Positions 39,501 to 48,900 are shown, numbered from the stretch's first letter. The stretch: 64,000 nucleotides of DNA from Bolinopsis microptera (GCF_026151205.1 NC_087081.1:2919246-2983245), one strand, 5' to 3'. Made by a program: numbers and translations. Notes: generated by a model from the letters alone, not told the origin.

Positions 39501-42500
39501 CATACATTCACTGGAATGAATTTTAATCTTAATCAGACGATCGAAATTGTTCTCAAAATTGCGTAATCTCGGTTGTCGAGGAACTCTGACGAAAGTCACA
39601 GCTTTCGGCGGGATTGTTAGGAAAATCAGTCTTATTCTCAGTTTGTACTTTGGCGGTGATCTGCAAAGTATAAGTACAGTTCAATTGAACCGTTTCTCGT
39701 AAGTTTTAACTCAGGGCGTCATGATCCTAACAAATATGTGTTCCAGGTAGGACATGGCACAATAATTACAATAATTAACATGATAACTATGATTATCACA
39801 ATATAATTGCACCAGACCATGTAATATAATGGTGGCCTTGTACAAAACCAGTGAATTCAAAACACATAAGCCGATATTCAATTGCTTACACGCTTTCCAA
39901 AAATAGAACTGCAAAGAAGAAACTTGTAGCTTAGACCATGTTAAATTGCGGGATAAAAAACAATTGCACACGGAAGTTCGTAATGAATGGGTCGAGCGTT
40001 TGTCGGGCACATTTCATTTTTACATTCGGTGTAAGAGCGTTGAAAGTGAATGTATGGCAGTGTGACTTGTGTGTGTGTATGTCTGGTGAAACAAAAACCT
40101 AACATATTATAATGGATATTTAACTTCTGCGAAAAATATATATTATCCTGTATGCGGTGACAACTGACTGAAATCAAAATTATAAATAATTTCAAAGAAA
40201 AAACAAACGGGCGTTGTTAAAACAGGTGAAAATAGATAAAGATAGATAAGACAAGTGTCAAGTACTCACAAGGCGCAGTCAGCGTTGCTTTACGGGAACG
40301 AATAACCCCCATCTTGTTTTCTGCTTCACACGAATACTCTCCGGCATCCTGGAGATAACATTCATATAATAATTCCTGGTAACTTGCCAAACATTCATAC
40401 AATTCCTGGTAACTTGCCAAACATTCATATAATTCCTGGTAACTTGCCAAATATTCATATAATTCCTGGTATCTTGCCAAACATTCATATAATTACTGGT
40501 ATCTTGCCAAACAGTCATATAATTCCTGGTATCTTGCCAAACATTCATACAATTTCTGGTAACTTGCCAAACATTCATACAATTTCTGGTAACTTGCCAA
40601 ACATTCATATAATTCCTGGTAACTTGCCAAACATTCATACAATTCCTGGTAACTTGCCAAACATTCATATAATTCCTATTTCCTGATATCTTGCCAATCG
40701 TATCAATATTACTTAAAGATATTCATGATATTATAATCCGACACATTCATACACCTAGAATCAAAGACTTGGATAATGGATATCAGGGGGCCGGCGAAGC
40801 ACGCATCTTTTCGTCTGTGACAGCAATAATCCTTTTTGATTGGTAACTGCTACTAGTATAGCTTGAGCCGACAATACCTTATCAAGCAAATATTTCTTCT
40901 AGCTTTATTATGGTTATGCAACACATATTTTCCCATCCATAATTCCATATGTCAAATATTATGCAAACTGATTGGAATCTTACATAGGACAGTTTTTTAA
41001 ACCTGGACAACTCGCTCGTCACGACCGTTTAACTTGTTAAAGTGGTATTTTTTCCTAACAACTGTGGCTGAGCTGTAATCACCTCCGCCAAAAATAAAAA
41101 CTCGATCAATTTATTTGGGTTTTAAAAACTTACAAGTTAGAAGCTTGCTTCAGAGCCTTCTTAATCTAAGAAATTCCTAACATAATTTACATATTATTTA
41201 GCATATGTTTTGCATATTATGACCACGTACCGTGTTATGGCGGACACCGGTTATAGTCAGTATTCGGTGGTTGTAAAGGCCGTCCACCGCGGCGTCACTG
41301 ATGTGTCCCTTCGCTGAAATGACATCCAACGTTACATTATATAAATTTTAACCTATTTTGATAAGAAAATTAACAGCATCAATGAAAAAACCAAAACGTT
41401 AATTAGATCATAAATGAAGCGTCAATTTCAATGAAATATTAAAGCCAAAGCTGTTCTTTTAACAAACGATAAGCAAATGGTGTTATTCAATATTTATAAT
41501 AAATATGTTAACATTCCTAATTCTGAAGATAAAATACCCGAACCATCCTTTGAAAAGTAACACCCCCATTTTAATGAAACAAGAACCGAAAATTTACGAT
41601 TATAAATAAGTTTTTATAATAATTGGAAAATCGAAAAGTGTGGGAACTCACGGATGAGACGCTGGGAGTCCTTGTACCAGACGATAACGGGGGCTGGGTA
41701 TCCGCGCGCACTGCACGTGAACTGTACCTGTCCTCCTGTCCTGTTCACCTCAACTGGACTAGGTTCTAACGAAAAAAACGGGCCTGAAAAGAATTTATAT
41801 ATTAGTATATTATTTACTGTTTGAATTATCGGAAATTGATAGTTATTGAGTTAGTGGAAGTTATTAATTAGTTGATGTGTCGGGATGGATATTGGGTGCA
41901 TAAGTACGAGGTAGTACGAGTGTAAATATAGCCGTGTTAAAGTTTCTTGTAAGTTAAACATTTCTGAAACATGAGATCATTCTTGCTGTAGTGAAAGCAA
42001 AACTACGCATCAACATGAAATCATAAACCCACATGACAAAATTACACTAAGTATTCATGTTCGACATTCTTGAATGATACTTAGTGATCATTGCATTAAA
42101 TAAATTTATAGTCAGTAAGATTAAGAAGTTTAACATCTTTCCTGATGAAATAACTCAAAATTCGAGTCAAGATCTGCAAATTGAAGAATTCAGACTCATA
42201 AAACTTGTCATCACTCGCTTCTCCAACAGAAATAAAAACAAGGTAAATCCATCAGTGTAGCAGATGGGTTACTGGCTTCTCCAACAGAAATAAAAACAAA
42301 GTAAACCCATCAGTTTAGCAGATAAGGAAAGCGGACTTATCTTACCCGTCACATTTGAACCTGCTGTATATTTCTTTACCGTCCCATGACCAACTTTTTG
42401 AGTTGGGCTGGCGACCGTTTTATCTAATTCTGATACGATCAGAAAATCAGACTCATTTCATTTTCATGATCAACTTTACATTCAATTATTAACATAATAT

Positions 42501-42831
42501 GAGAATCTTTGAACAGTCGTCATAGTATTTTGTTCTTGTGAAATTATTTGTGATAAATTTTGGTTTAAATTAATTACACTTGTGGTCTTCCAAAGTTAAA
42601 AGTGTACTTAAAAGTGACATCTAACACATTTGGAGTGTATATTTCATCTATCAATCATATTTTAACAATTTATCCAATTATCCAATCACAATATTAATCA
42701 ATCAATTATCCAATTACAAGATTAATCAACCAATTAAATCCAATTAATAACTTTTTCATAAAATTACCTGACTCGGAAAGAGACAGAACGATAAGTGTCT
42801 CAATTAGAACGACATATCGGAAGGCAGTCAT
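24435..42831 (-). CDS. Robo-like immunoglobulin-superfamily receptor, 5' part (12 exons, 3' end not found)
   Basis: Joined exons: 42768-42831, 42346-42429 (tentative), 41652-41783, 41231-41313, 40270-40348, 34908-35044, 33948-34075, 33751-33821, 28432-28559, 27232-27388, 24797-24945, 24435-24543. They give about 440 residues: signal peptide (1-21), Ig1 (about 51-147), Ig2 (148-259), Ig3 (260-354) and Ig4 (355-440). Each Ig domain has its Cys, Trp and late Y-x-C. Phases agree at every junction: phase 1 between domains, phase 0 or 2 inside them. The Ig1-Ig2 linker (LKDQDYFTKNP) and the Ig3 stretch IRWSKDGGELP resemble Robo from my memory of the family. Sidekick, L1/neuroglian and contactin are alternatives. 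Robo proteins are membrane axon-guidance receptors with five Ig and three fibronectin domains, whose Ig1-2 bind Slit. The rest of such a protein is not seen here. IgSF membership is nearly certain; the subfamily is an inference. Confidence 0.9.
24797..24945 (-). CDS. Exon 10: Ig4, first half
   Basis: The 149-nt exon runs phase 1 to phase 0. It encodes the linker QPPEFPLPSRNLTV with an N-L-T sequon, then VPCDCLGIPEPEVTWFK, giving the first Ig4 Cys and core Trp plus one extra Cys. Acceptor AAATTTCAG and donor GTAAGT flank it. Confidence 0.95.
25544..25993 (-). other. Unrecognised 149-codon open frame in an Ig-gene intron
   Basis: A non-repetitive 149-codon frame lies on the same strand as the Ig gene, between exons 9 and 10. 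It has a hydrophobic stretch near residues 18-38 and no recognisable domain. A frame this long is uncommon in AT-rich DNA, but nothing else supports it. It could be a transposon remnant or chance. Confidence 0.15.
26795..27224. repeat. 41-bp intronic tandem array abutting a splice donor
   Basis: About ten copies of a unit containing TGCAGTGAATTTCTTAATCT and CCCGCCTCAAAAAGTC, degenerating toward the right end. The array stops 8 bp from the GT of exon 9's donor. Each unit carries GGCGGGA on the minus strand, resembling an E2F-type site. Confidence 0.95.
27232..27388 (-). CDS. Exon 9: Ig3, second half
   Basis: The 157-nt exon runs phase 0 to phase 1, beginning DGGELPDRS and containing SDAEGRYYCTA, the second-cysteine region of Ig3. 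Acceptor TTTAACAG and donor GTGAGT flank it. Eight bases past the donor begins a 41-bp tandem array that fills about 430 bp of the following intron. Confidence 0.94.
28432..28559 (-). CDS. Exon 8: Ig3, first half
   Basis: The 128-nt exon runs phase 1 to phase 0. It encodes the first Ig3 Cys (AILECIPYGTPTP) and the core Trp (TIRWSK), between acceptor TACCTCAG and donor GTACGT. A 5.2-kb intron with transposon-like palindromes and minisatellites separates it from exon 7. Confidence 0.94.
28862..28915. repeat. 27-bp direct repeat, two copies
   Basis: GCGTCTGCAATTAATAAGAC+AACAAGA occurs twice in tandem. Confidence 0.95.
30512..30744. repeat. GGTTACCT array between two 71-bp direct repeats
   Basis: TAACTACTACAGAGTACAGA through CTGGAATGGTT occurs at 30512-30582 and 30674-30744 with one difference. 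Between them lie about 11 copies of GGTTACCT (30579-30670). Confidence 0.95.
31414..31500. repeat. Large palindrome, about 37-bp arms
   Basis: The left arm TACGGGAGAAAAGCAAAAGT through CGTTTCATTG is repeated inverted after a 13-bp loop, ending CTTTTCTACCGTA, with two mismatches. It lies in the intron between exons 7 and 8 of the Ig gene. Confidence 0.9.
31512..31554. repeat. Perfect palindrome, 21-bp arms, 1-bp centre
   Basis: AAAAGTTATATTTTCCTAAG+A, one A, then the exact complement. It begins only 12 bp after the preceding palindrome, so the two form a double cruciform-capable block. Confidence 0.95.
33751..33821 (-). CDS. Exon 7: Ig2, end
   Basis: The 71-nt exon runs phase 2 to phase 1. 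It starts with the R-C-G of Ig2 and encodes CGARNAIMG and the final strand ARLVVES. Acceptor TTTCCTCAG and donor GTATTT flank it. Only a 126-bp intron separates it from exon 6. Confidence 0.93.
33948..34075 (-). CDS. Exon 6: Ig2, middle
   Basis: The 128-nt exon runs phase 0 to phase 2. It encodes the middle strands of Ig2 and the run KGTMVIAQTKSEDSGTY, ending immediately before the disulphide Cys. Acceptor TTAATTTTATGTCAG and donor GTTAGT are good. The codon split across the next intron is Arg (AG/A). Confidence 0.93.
34908..35044 (-). CDS. Exon 5: linker and Ig2, first half
   Basis: The exon is 137 nt, phase 1 to phase 0. It encodes the Ig1-Ig2 linker YFLKDQDYFTKNP, close to the Robo linker pattern, then the first Ig2 Cys (TIIHCEFD) and core Trp (AQIFWRK). 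The acceptor is TCCCCAG and the donor GTAACT. It stands out as GC-rich against its surroundings. A 5.2-kb intron separates it from exon 4. Confidence 0.92.
35852..36168 (+). mobile_element. Non-autonomous Helitron-like copy 2 (complete, 317 bp)
   Basis: It begins TCTTACTATATATAAAGCGA after an A and ends CCTGCTAG before a T, the A/T insertion context expected of Helitrons. Just before the end, ACCGT and ACGGGT can form a short imperfect hairpin. It lies inside the 5.2-kb intron between exons 4 and 5 of the Ig gene. A 15/30-bp tandem array starts 46 bp downstream. Confidence 0.75.
36214..36472. repeat. 15/30-bp tandem array
   Basis: Four copies of CTGTTACCAGGACTC-type 15-mers, then about seven 30-bp units that add TTAAATTACGCGGT. 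It starts shortly after Helitron-like copy 2. The open plus-strand frame (LLPGLLKLRG repeats) follows from the period. Confidence 0.95.
36931..37000. repeat. 21-bp tandem repeat carrying TCACGTGA
   Basis: GGTCACGTGATCCGTTGTGA+G in three copies (CACGTG at 36933 and 36954, CACATG in the third), then a decayed GGTTACGG copy. It lies in the intron between exons 4 and 5. Confidence 0.95.
37099..37533 (-). other. Unrecognised 144-codon open frame in an Ig-gene intron
   Basis: An open frame on the strand of the Ig gene, between exons 4 and 5, with an aromatic-rich start, a basic middle and a Gly-rich end that comes from a C-rich DNA run. No family is recognised and no splice support was seen. Confidence 0.12.
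38141..38184. repeat. 11-bp tandem repeat
   Basis: GCAACACCCTG four times. Confidence 0.95.
38416..38938. repeat. 12-bp tandem array (TTACACAGTTCT)
   Basis: About 43 copies with GTTGT, GAGTTCT and TTTATACACAG variants. The 190-codon open frame across it (VLTQFLHSSYT-type repeats) is a by-product of the 12-bp period. It lies in the Ig gene intron. Confidence 0.97.
39187..39243. repeat. Imperfect hairpin
   Basis: TTATGCTATCGA and GGCGTTA pair with TAACGCTC and TCGATAGCATAA around a short TACCGAG loop. Confidence 0.8.
40270..40348 (-). CDS. Exon 4: Ig1, end
   Basis: The exon encodes DAGEYSCEAENKMG and the last strand of Ig1, 79 nt, phase 0 to phase 1, with acceptor CCAG and donor GTGAGT. A 30-bp tandem array begins within a few bases of the acceptor, so the likely branch-point region lies in repeat sequence. 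Confidence 0.93.
40352..40682. repeat. 30-bp tandem array abutting a splice acceptor
   Basis: Eleven copies of AATTCCTGGTAACTTGCCAA+ACATTCATAT. It begins within about 5 bp of the AG acceptor of exon 4, so intron 3's 3' end consists of repeat sequence. Confidence 0.97.
41231..41313 (-). CDS. Exon 3: Ig1, middle
   Basis: The 83-nt exon runs phase 1 to phase 0 and supplies the strand before the second cysteine (NHRILTITGVRHNT). Its donor is GTACGT. The junction to exon 4 gives VRHNT-DAGEYSC, the standard Ig D-x-G/A-x-Y-x-C region, which confirms both borders. Confidence 0.9.
41652..41783 (-). CDS. Exon 2: Ig1, first half
   Basis: The exon encodes the N-terminal half of Ig1, with an N-R-T glycosylation sequon, the first disulphide Cys in VQFTCSARGYPAP and the core Trp in VIVWYKD. 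Acceptor TTTTCAG and donor GTGAGT are both consensus. It is 132 nt, phase 1 to phase 1. A CACGTG hexamer at 41714 lies inside the coding sequence. Confidence 0.92.
42219..42330. repeat. Direct duplication of about 57 bp in intron 1b
   Basis: CTTCTCCAACAGAAATAAAA occurs twice, followed by GTAAA-CCATCAGT-TAGCAGAT. Confidence 0.9.
42346..42429 (-). CDS. Exon 1b, tentative 84-nt in-phase exon
   Basis: An 84-nt open block lies between a good acceptor (TTTTCTGATCGTATCAG) and a GTAAGA donor. It enters and leaves in phase 1, so it can be included or skipped without shifting the frame. It would add 28 Ser/Thr/Lys-rich residues, including an N-V-T sequon, between the signal peptide and Ig1. There is no domain signature, so the support is splice sites plus phase only. 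It could be a cassette exon or chance. Confidence 0.5.
42768..42831 (-). CDS. Exon 1: start codon and signal peptide
   Basis: ATG at 42831 opens a 21-residue hydrophobic leader (MTAFRYVVLIETLIVLSLSE) followed by a GTAATT donor. The exon ends in phase 1, matching the next exons. The start has A at -3. An upstream ATG at 42850, also with A at -3, opens a 16-codon frame that overlaps this start out of frame and could dampen translation. This would be the first coding exon; a further upstream non-coding exon cannot be excluded. Confidence 0.8.
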
Positions 42832-43403
42832 CCTCTCGCTGCGACCGCATTTTGTTCACAGAGAAAGTGGGTACCGGAATAGCGGGGAGTCATGGCAACA
42901 TTCCTTACATTTTATCATGCTAGGTAAAGAGGGAGGGGTTAGGTTATCTGTGGTATTTCTAAACGTAATAGCAAGGTAGATCATAATAATATATCATCAT
43001 ATTATCACAAATGGGCCTTAAGTGCAGTGTTATGTACGAAGTACGCACAAACATACATACACGCACCCATACAAGTCTGTACACTGTTTTGGGTGGAAAA
43101 TTCGTCAATAAAAGTGGGAAAAAGATTAAGATATCCTCAATTTTATATAGAATATGAGGGAAACCGAACCTAACCTCCAAATTCACTAAGGAATCACAGA
43201 AACAGTTGCTACGTGGATAAAAACCAGTGTCAAGTAGACTAATTTCTAGAGTTATAATTTTAATTGCGGACATAAGGATGAACCTTATAAAATGTAAGGG
43301 AAGCTTAATTGGAGCTTATTAGAATTTAAAGTGGGCGATGACACACTGAAAGAATAAACAGGGAATTGAGAGCTCGTGCAATTATAACATGTAACCACAT
43401 AGC

Positions 43404-43946
43404 AGGGGAGGAGGAGGGGAGGAGTAGGAACAGAGGGGAGGGGAAACAGGGTGTAGAGGGGAAAGAGGGGGTAAGGGGTAGAGGGGGTAGAGGGTGTAGA
43501 GGGGGTAGAGGGAAAGAGGGGGTAGACTGTAGAGGGGGTAGAGGGGGTAGAGGAGAAAGAGGATGTAGAGGGGAAGAGGGGATAGACGGGAAAGAGGGGG
43601 TAGGGGGTAGAGGGGGTATAGGGGTGGAGGGGGTAGAGGGGGTAGAGGGGGTAGAGAGGGTAGAGGGGGTAGAGGGGTGGAGAGGGTGGAGGGGGTAGAG
43701 GGGGTAGAGGGGGTAGAGGGGGTAGAGGGGGTAGAGGGGGTAGAGGGGGTAGAGGGGGTAGAGGGGGTAGAGGGGGTAGAGGGGGTAGAGGGGGTAGAGG
43801 GGGTAGGGGTAGAGGGGGTATAGGGGGTAGAGGGGGTAGAGGGGGTAGAGGGGGTAGAGGGGGTAGAGGGGGTAGAGGGGGTAGAGGGGGTAGAGGGGGT
43901 AGAGGGGGTAGAGGGGGTAGAGGGGGTAGAGGGGGTAGAGGGGAAG
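43404..43946. repeat. G-rich 9-bp array (GGGGGTAGA), upstream of the Ig gene
   Basis: Nearly pure GGGGGTAGA units from about 43616 to 43941, with diverged G-rich sequence on the left. Runs of five G every nine bases on the plus strand can form G-quadruplexes. The array lies about 570-1110 bp upstream of the Ig gene's ATG. The Pro-Leu-Pro frame on the minus strand is a repeat artefact. Confidence 0.97.
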
Positions 43947-45183
43947 GATGAAGAAGAGGAGCTCTTTTACGACAACTCAAGCAAACTGATGAAATGGTTA
44001 GAAGTCTCAACTTATATACTGGGACCTGGGTCTTTGATAAGGCAGGGGGAAGACAATCTATGAAGTTATCATTTCAAGGGGAGCGGCTTCATTATTCAAA
44101 ATGCAGGCCCTTTGTGATCGCCTGTTGCAATGCGGGGGACAATAATTGGAAATACTAATTGAAAAGCTGCAGATCCCAATAATACTGCAATACAATTACA
44201 CACAAACTAAGAACTGGTGCAACCATCTATGGTGCAACCAACTATGGTGCAGCTGAGAGCTGAACACGTGACATTAACAAAGCAGAGGGTATGGCAGGGA
44301 CTAGGGAGTGGAAGTAACAAGTGTCAAAACTCTGGAAATCATCGTGTGATTACCACCTTCGTGTGAGTCCGAGTCAACCAAATGAATTTACAATCTCAAA
44401 ACTCGTGAGGGGTGTTCTGAAATACAGTTAGGAGCTTCGGTGACCTGAGGCGGCGGGTGGCGCTCGTTAATTTCTGTAAGTAAACAAATTATATTAAATT
44501 TAATGATGCGTAAATTGAAAATAGACTGTCGATTGCCTAGTCTATTGAATAGGGAGAATAGTAGGGAGATCTGCACTTCTTTTATTATCGTGAACTTCTT
44601 CTTTTCTCAAGAACGTGAGATTTACTTATTTATAAGTAAGGTACTGTATTTCTATTATAATAAATTCGTTTGAAAGTTAAATAATTGTCCTAATTATTTC
44701 TTGCAGACCATGTGGAAAATATTGACAAAATTCTGCAAGAAAAAATGACGATAAGGAAATCCCATGTTCTCGAGAAAAGAAGAAGTTTAAACCTCCATTC
44801 TATTCGCGATGAACACAGACCTGCACAAATCTCAAGTTCTTAAAAATACATACGTTCTGCAGATCTCGAATAATGTTAATACAGACGCGTTCTGCAGATC
44901 TCTATTTCTGATGAACGCAGAAGTGCACAGATCTCAAGTGAACGTCGCCGAAACGTGAACCCAGTGACGAAAGACCGTGTCCGGCTCGACTAAGGCTCAA
45001 AATCACGAAGCAGCAAAATCCAGACATCCCGGCAGCCTACCATTGGAACATGACCAGACACGTGACCCTTCACTGACCCGTGAGTGGCCAGTGGGTCTGC
45101 GCTGGCTGAGGTAATCCTATATAGGACGAGGGGATGACGGTGGGGAGCGTACTTTATGTTGTAATCCCCAGGAACGGGTCCGA
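43947..45183. other. No gene recognised
   Basis: CACGTG at 44265 and 45059. At 44780-44950 a loose repeat of TTCTGCAGATCTC and GCACA(A/G)ATCTCAAGT. Confidence 0.55.
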
Positions 45184-45252
45184 CCAACCACAAACCGATA
45201 CCTCATCTCACGGGTCATGTCAGAACCAATGAGAGGGCGTGAAAAGCACGTG
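45184..45252 (+). promoter_or_regulatory. Alternating CCAAT/E-box cluster
   Basis: CCAACCA 45184, CACGGG 45209, CCAATGA 45226, CACGTG 45247: spacings 25, 17, 21. The older members look mutated. A further CACGTG lies at 45059. Confidence 0.6.
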
Positions 45253-45790
45253 ACTCAAGTATGTGGAATTGGTGTTTAATACAATCAAGAGGGGATTTTA
45301 ATAACCCACTCCCTGTAGTCCAGTGAATAGTGGGAGAGAGAAGAGTAGTAGATAGTTTCTACTGGTCCCTTTATAAGGAGGTTTGAAATGGAGCACAAAT
45401 TGCTGGGGGGGGCTAGGTATCAGTATCACACGTGTAATCTAGAGGGTGGGATCAAGAGGATGATCTAGTCGAAACAGCTGAAAGTGAGACCCTTGTCCGG
45501 TCCACCAGGATAGATTTCATTAAAATAGTGAGCTGAGACTGAGAATAGACCGATAGTGCGGTTAATTAAATCAAGGTCAGCCTGCTGCTGCTGCTGATGA
45601 AAGTTAAGCTATTGAAAACCACTATGACATGTTGAGTGGTGACCGCACGAAAATAGTCGGGTGGTTTTCTGTTCAAGATATATCATTGTCAGCAAAGTGG
45701 TTGGAGATATTGGTTGATGCTACGAGGAGAGGCCTGTGAACCATTTAGGCATATTTAAAAAGGAACGTATATATCAGCGGTATGGTATAA

Positions 45791-45999
45791 TCTTACTATA
45801 TATAAAGTGAGACGATATATAATATGTGTTTATCCTTACCATTTTACTGACACCACGGCATCAATTTTAACGCGACTCTCAGAAAAAACCGTAAAAGATA
45901 TACAACTGAAAATGTTTTGACTGGGTCAAATGATATAATGGCCTCCAAATAGGCACGAAAAAAAATAAAAATTGGCCAAAGAATAGGAATTTTAGAGCT
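45791..45999 (+). mobile_element. Helitron-like copy 3, 3'-truncated or diverged
   Basis: It starts TCTTACTATATATAAAGTGA after an A and follows copies 1 and 2 through CACCACGGCATCAATTTTAA and GGAATTTTAGAGC. Similarity stops near 45999 at CTAAT, which could be an alternative CTRR end or simply a truncation. Confidence 0.6.
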
Positions 46000-48900
46000 A
46001 ATACTAAATCTGTATCGCACGTATTGTTTTAAAAAATAAAAATATTAAAAAAGCTTAATTTTTTGCTGATAGAAAACGGGCCTTTTTAAATTAAAATATT
46101 AATATTTAATATTATCTTATAAGTTAAATTTTCGAAACCAAGTCAGAACGTGAATATATTATGAAACAACCGTACTACTGGATGCGCACTGCTGAAACAG
46201 TTCGAAATTAATCACATAACATTTAAATATGAAAATCGATTAATTTAAATGAGAAAATCATGGATTAGTATACGCGTTCTGTTCGAGAACTCCAGAATTA
46301 GTTATATACTGTAAACTGTAACATGAAAATTAGCTATCTTTGAGAAAATCGGGGAGAGACGAGCCCGGATTCCTGCCTGCAAAGCTTCTTAAGTATACCG
46401 GCATGATTATAATAAAGTTTAAACGGCTTAATTGGTAAAGGAACACGGCAGTCAGCTATACGGTAAATATACACCTCAAAGCAGCGCAGCTACAAGCAAT
46501 TATAGTCCTCTCTGTTTAAGTGAACGAAATATAAATCATTAAAAACACCGACAAACGCTGACTTCGAGTTCAAGGGTTGATGATGGCACCTTCATGTAGT
46601 TTTACGCACGCAAGTTGTGATACAACTTTAAACGGACACTGTATTAGTGCAATCAGTGAATTAGAAGTTCCCAACCGAATGTTCTCTTTATGGCAATGAG
46701 CTATAATACAACGTATGGTATGACTATGAAATTTACGGTAGAAAACTGTGCCAGAGAGTCAGTTGAAGTGTCGTTAAACCTGGTTTGACGAAAAACGAGG
46801 TTCAAAGTGTGGTAAACAAATTAGATACCATTTGTGGAATGGAGGGTGCACATTGCACAACGGTCTATGTTGTCAGCAGCCTGTGTAAGATAAGGGTTAC
46901 AATTGTGGATTTATTGCTTCTGCAGTGTGATTTTAAAATTCTTCAGAGAAATAAAGATTACAGTTCTTTTGTAAATCGTAATGAAAGCCGTCGTACTAGC
47001 GTATATTTTGAAGTTAACCTAATATGTCATATATCAAGTTACTGATTTAATGTGTTAATGTTAAAAGGTAATGTTTTACAGTTAGACAGATAAGCGATCA
47101 TGCAATAAAACGGTGCATTTCACACGTTTTATCTCATATTCCTCCCTTTTCCGCACACTAAACGAGTTATTTGACAACCCGACATAAGATGTGTTGAATG
47201 TTATTTCTTTTAACAACTTGTTGAACAAATTAATACGACGTCTTCATTGGAGTGGAAAATTGATGATAAAAATTACGAGTAAACTTATTACGATCGAGCC
47301 CCAAAAGAATTATATGGCAATCCAAAATAAACTTATCCCGCATATAAGTACAGCTCCAACAAGGTTAATTAATCGTGTAACATAAACTTGTTCCCAGGAA
47401 AGTTGCTTTTACGTTTAGTAATCACATCATTGGTCAGAATCCTATCACAGACAGTCCTTCAGACGAATGAGTGATACTATGAGTTTAGATTGAAATTGGC
47501 TAATCTCCTCTGAATTGAATACAAATAACACACGTTAGTGCCGACGTTTCGCCTCCATGGCTTCTTCAAGGCGGAACAAAAACTTTGTTACATAGTGACC
47601 TCAATAAATGTAATAGATTTGTAGTGTTGTAATTAGTTTAAAATTAAATTAAAATTAAATTAAAATGAGTGATACACTGATACGGCCAAGAAGACAAAAA
47701 ATAGGTTTAATCGATCTTTAAACGTATTATTGAAGTGCGGCAACCTCCTGTGTTGAATCTGTGTTACAATTAAGTCTTATATTCAAATAATATCTTGCCG
47801 TTTGCTAACTTATATTTAAATAATATCTTGCCGTTTGCCAACTCCTTATCTACTACAACTGCGTGCTTGACTACCAAGAGAAACAAACGCTAAAATCGTA
47901 TTTAATGTTGACTTCGTGAGCGGGCCACGGAATCAAGAAAGATGAACTACCAATTAACTCAAACTTGTACTCTCAAAGTGGCTCAATTTGAGAACTTGCT
48001 TAAAAAGACATTATTTCTTCTGAAGTAAGTTTAAAAGATTGCAAGTATGAGGTGTAACATCTACACGTTCTAAAGTGCGTCATGCACAATGCGTGTTTTA
48101 AATAGTACGGGACGTAAATAGATTGTTGGGTGGGACAATGTATGCAAGTGGGACAATGTCTGCAAGTGCTTGACCATCATGTTAAGATACTGTATAAGAG
48201 GACAATCATACCCTGTATTAATAATGAATATGGGACTCAGATTGGGAGTATAATAGTTGGGGTCGATGGCAAAAACACTAAAAATCTGGAACCGATACGT
48301 TGAAGAGAAGTTAAATTTCAGGGTAAGCAAACCTTTCAGAAGGGAAAAAGCGTTGGAAAAACATATCGCAGATAGAGGAAGTTCACACTTAAACTTTTCA
48401 GAGTAATTTGTTAATCCGTATAAACAATATTTTATCAACACTCACTGAAATAGAGCCCAAGAATTGAAAATTTAAATTTAAGTTACTTTAGCTCATGCTA
48501 CAAATATGCTCATTAGGGGTTGCTGAGTAATACTAATGTGGTTTACCACAAACGTTTTAATTCCTTACTTAATATAATATGAATATGTAATTTGAAACAT
48601 TTCATATTTGATCCAGGGATAACAATATGATATGGAATATTTTAGACAGGTCACCGCGCTACCCATCCCAGTGTCATCCCAGTGTCAAGCTGTTTTATGA
48701 TCAGTGACACTCCTTTTAAATCGTATCTTTAGATCACGAAATAAGCGACTAATTAAATGCAATACGGTAAATAGAGTAAGGATTTAAACTTACTTCAGAT
48801 ATATAATACCACACAATTTTAATAAGAATAACAACTATTAACGAATTAATTGCACATGGGTTATGTATTACATAATATATATAGGTCGTTTCACAGATTC

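Noticed and set aside
43285-44010. 241-codon Pro-Leu-rich minus-strand frame
   Set aside because: Translation of the 9-bp G-rich array; flanking residues show no domain.
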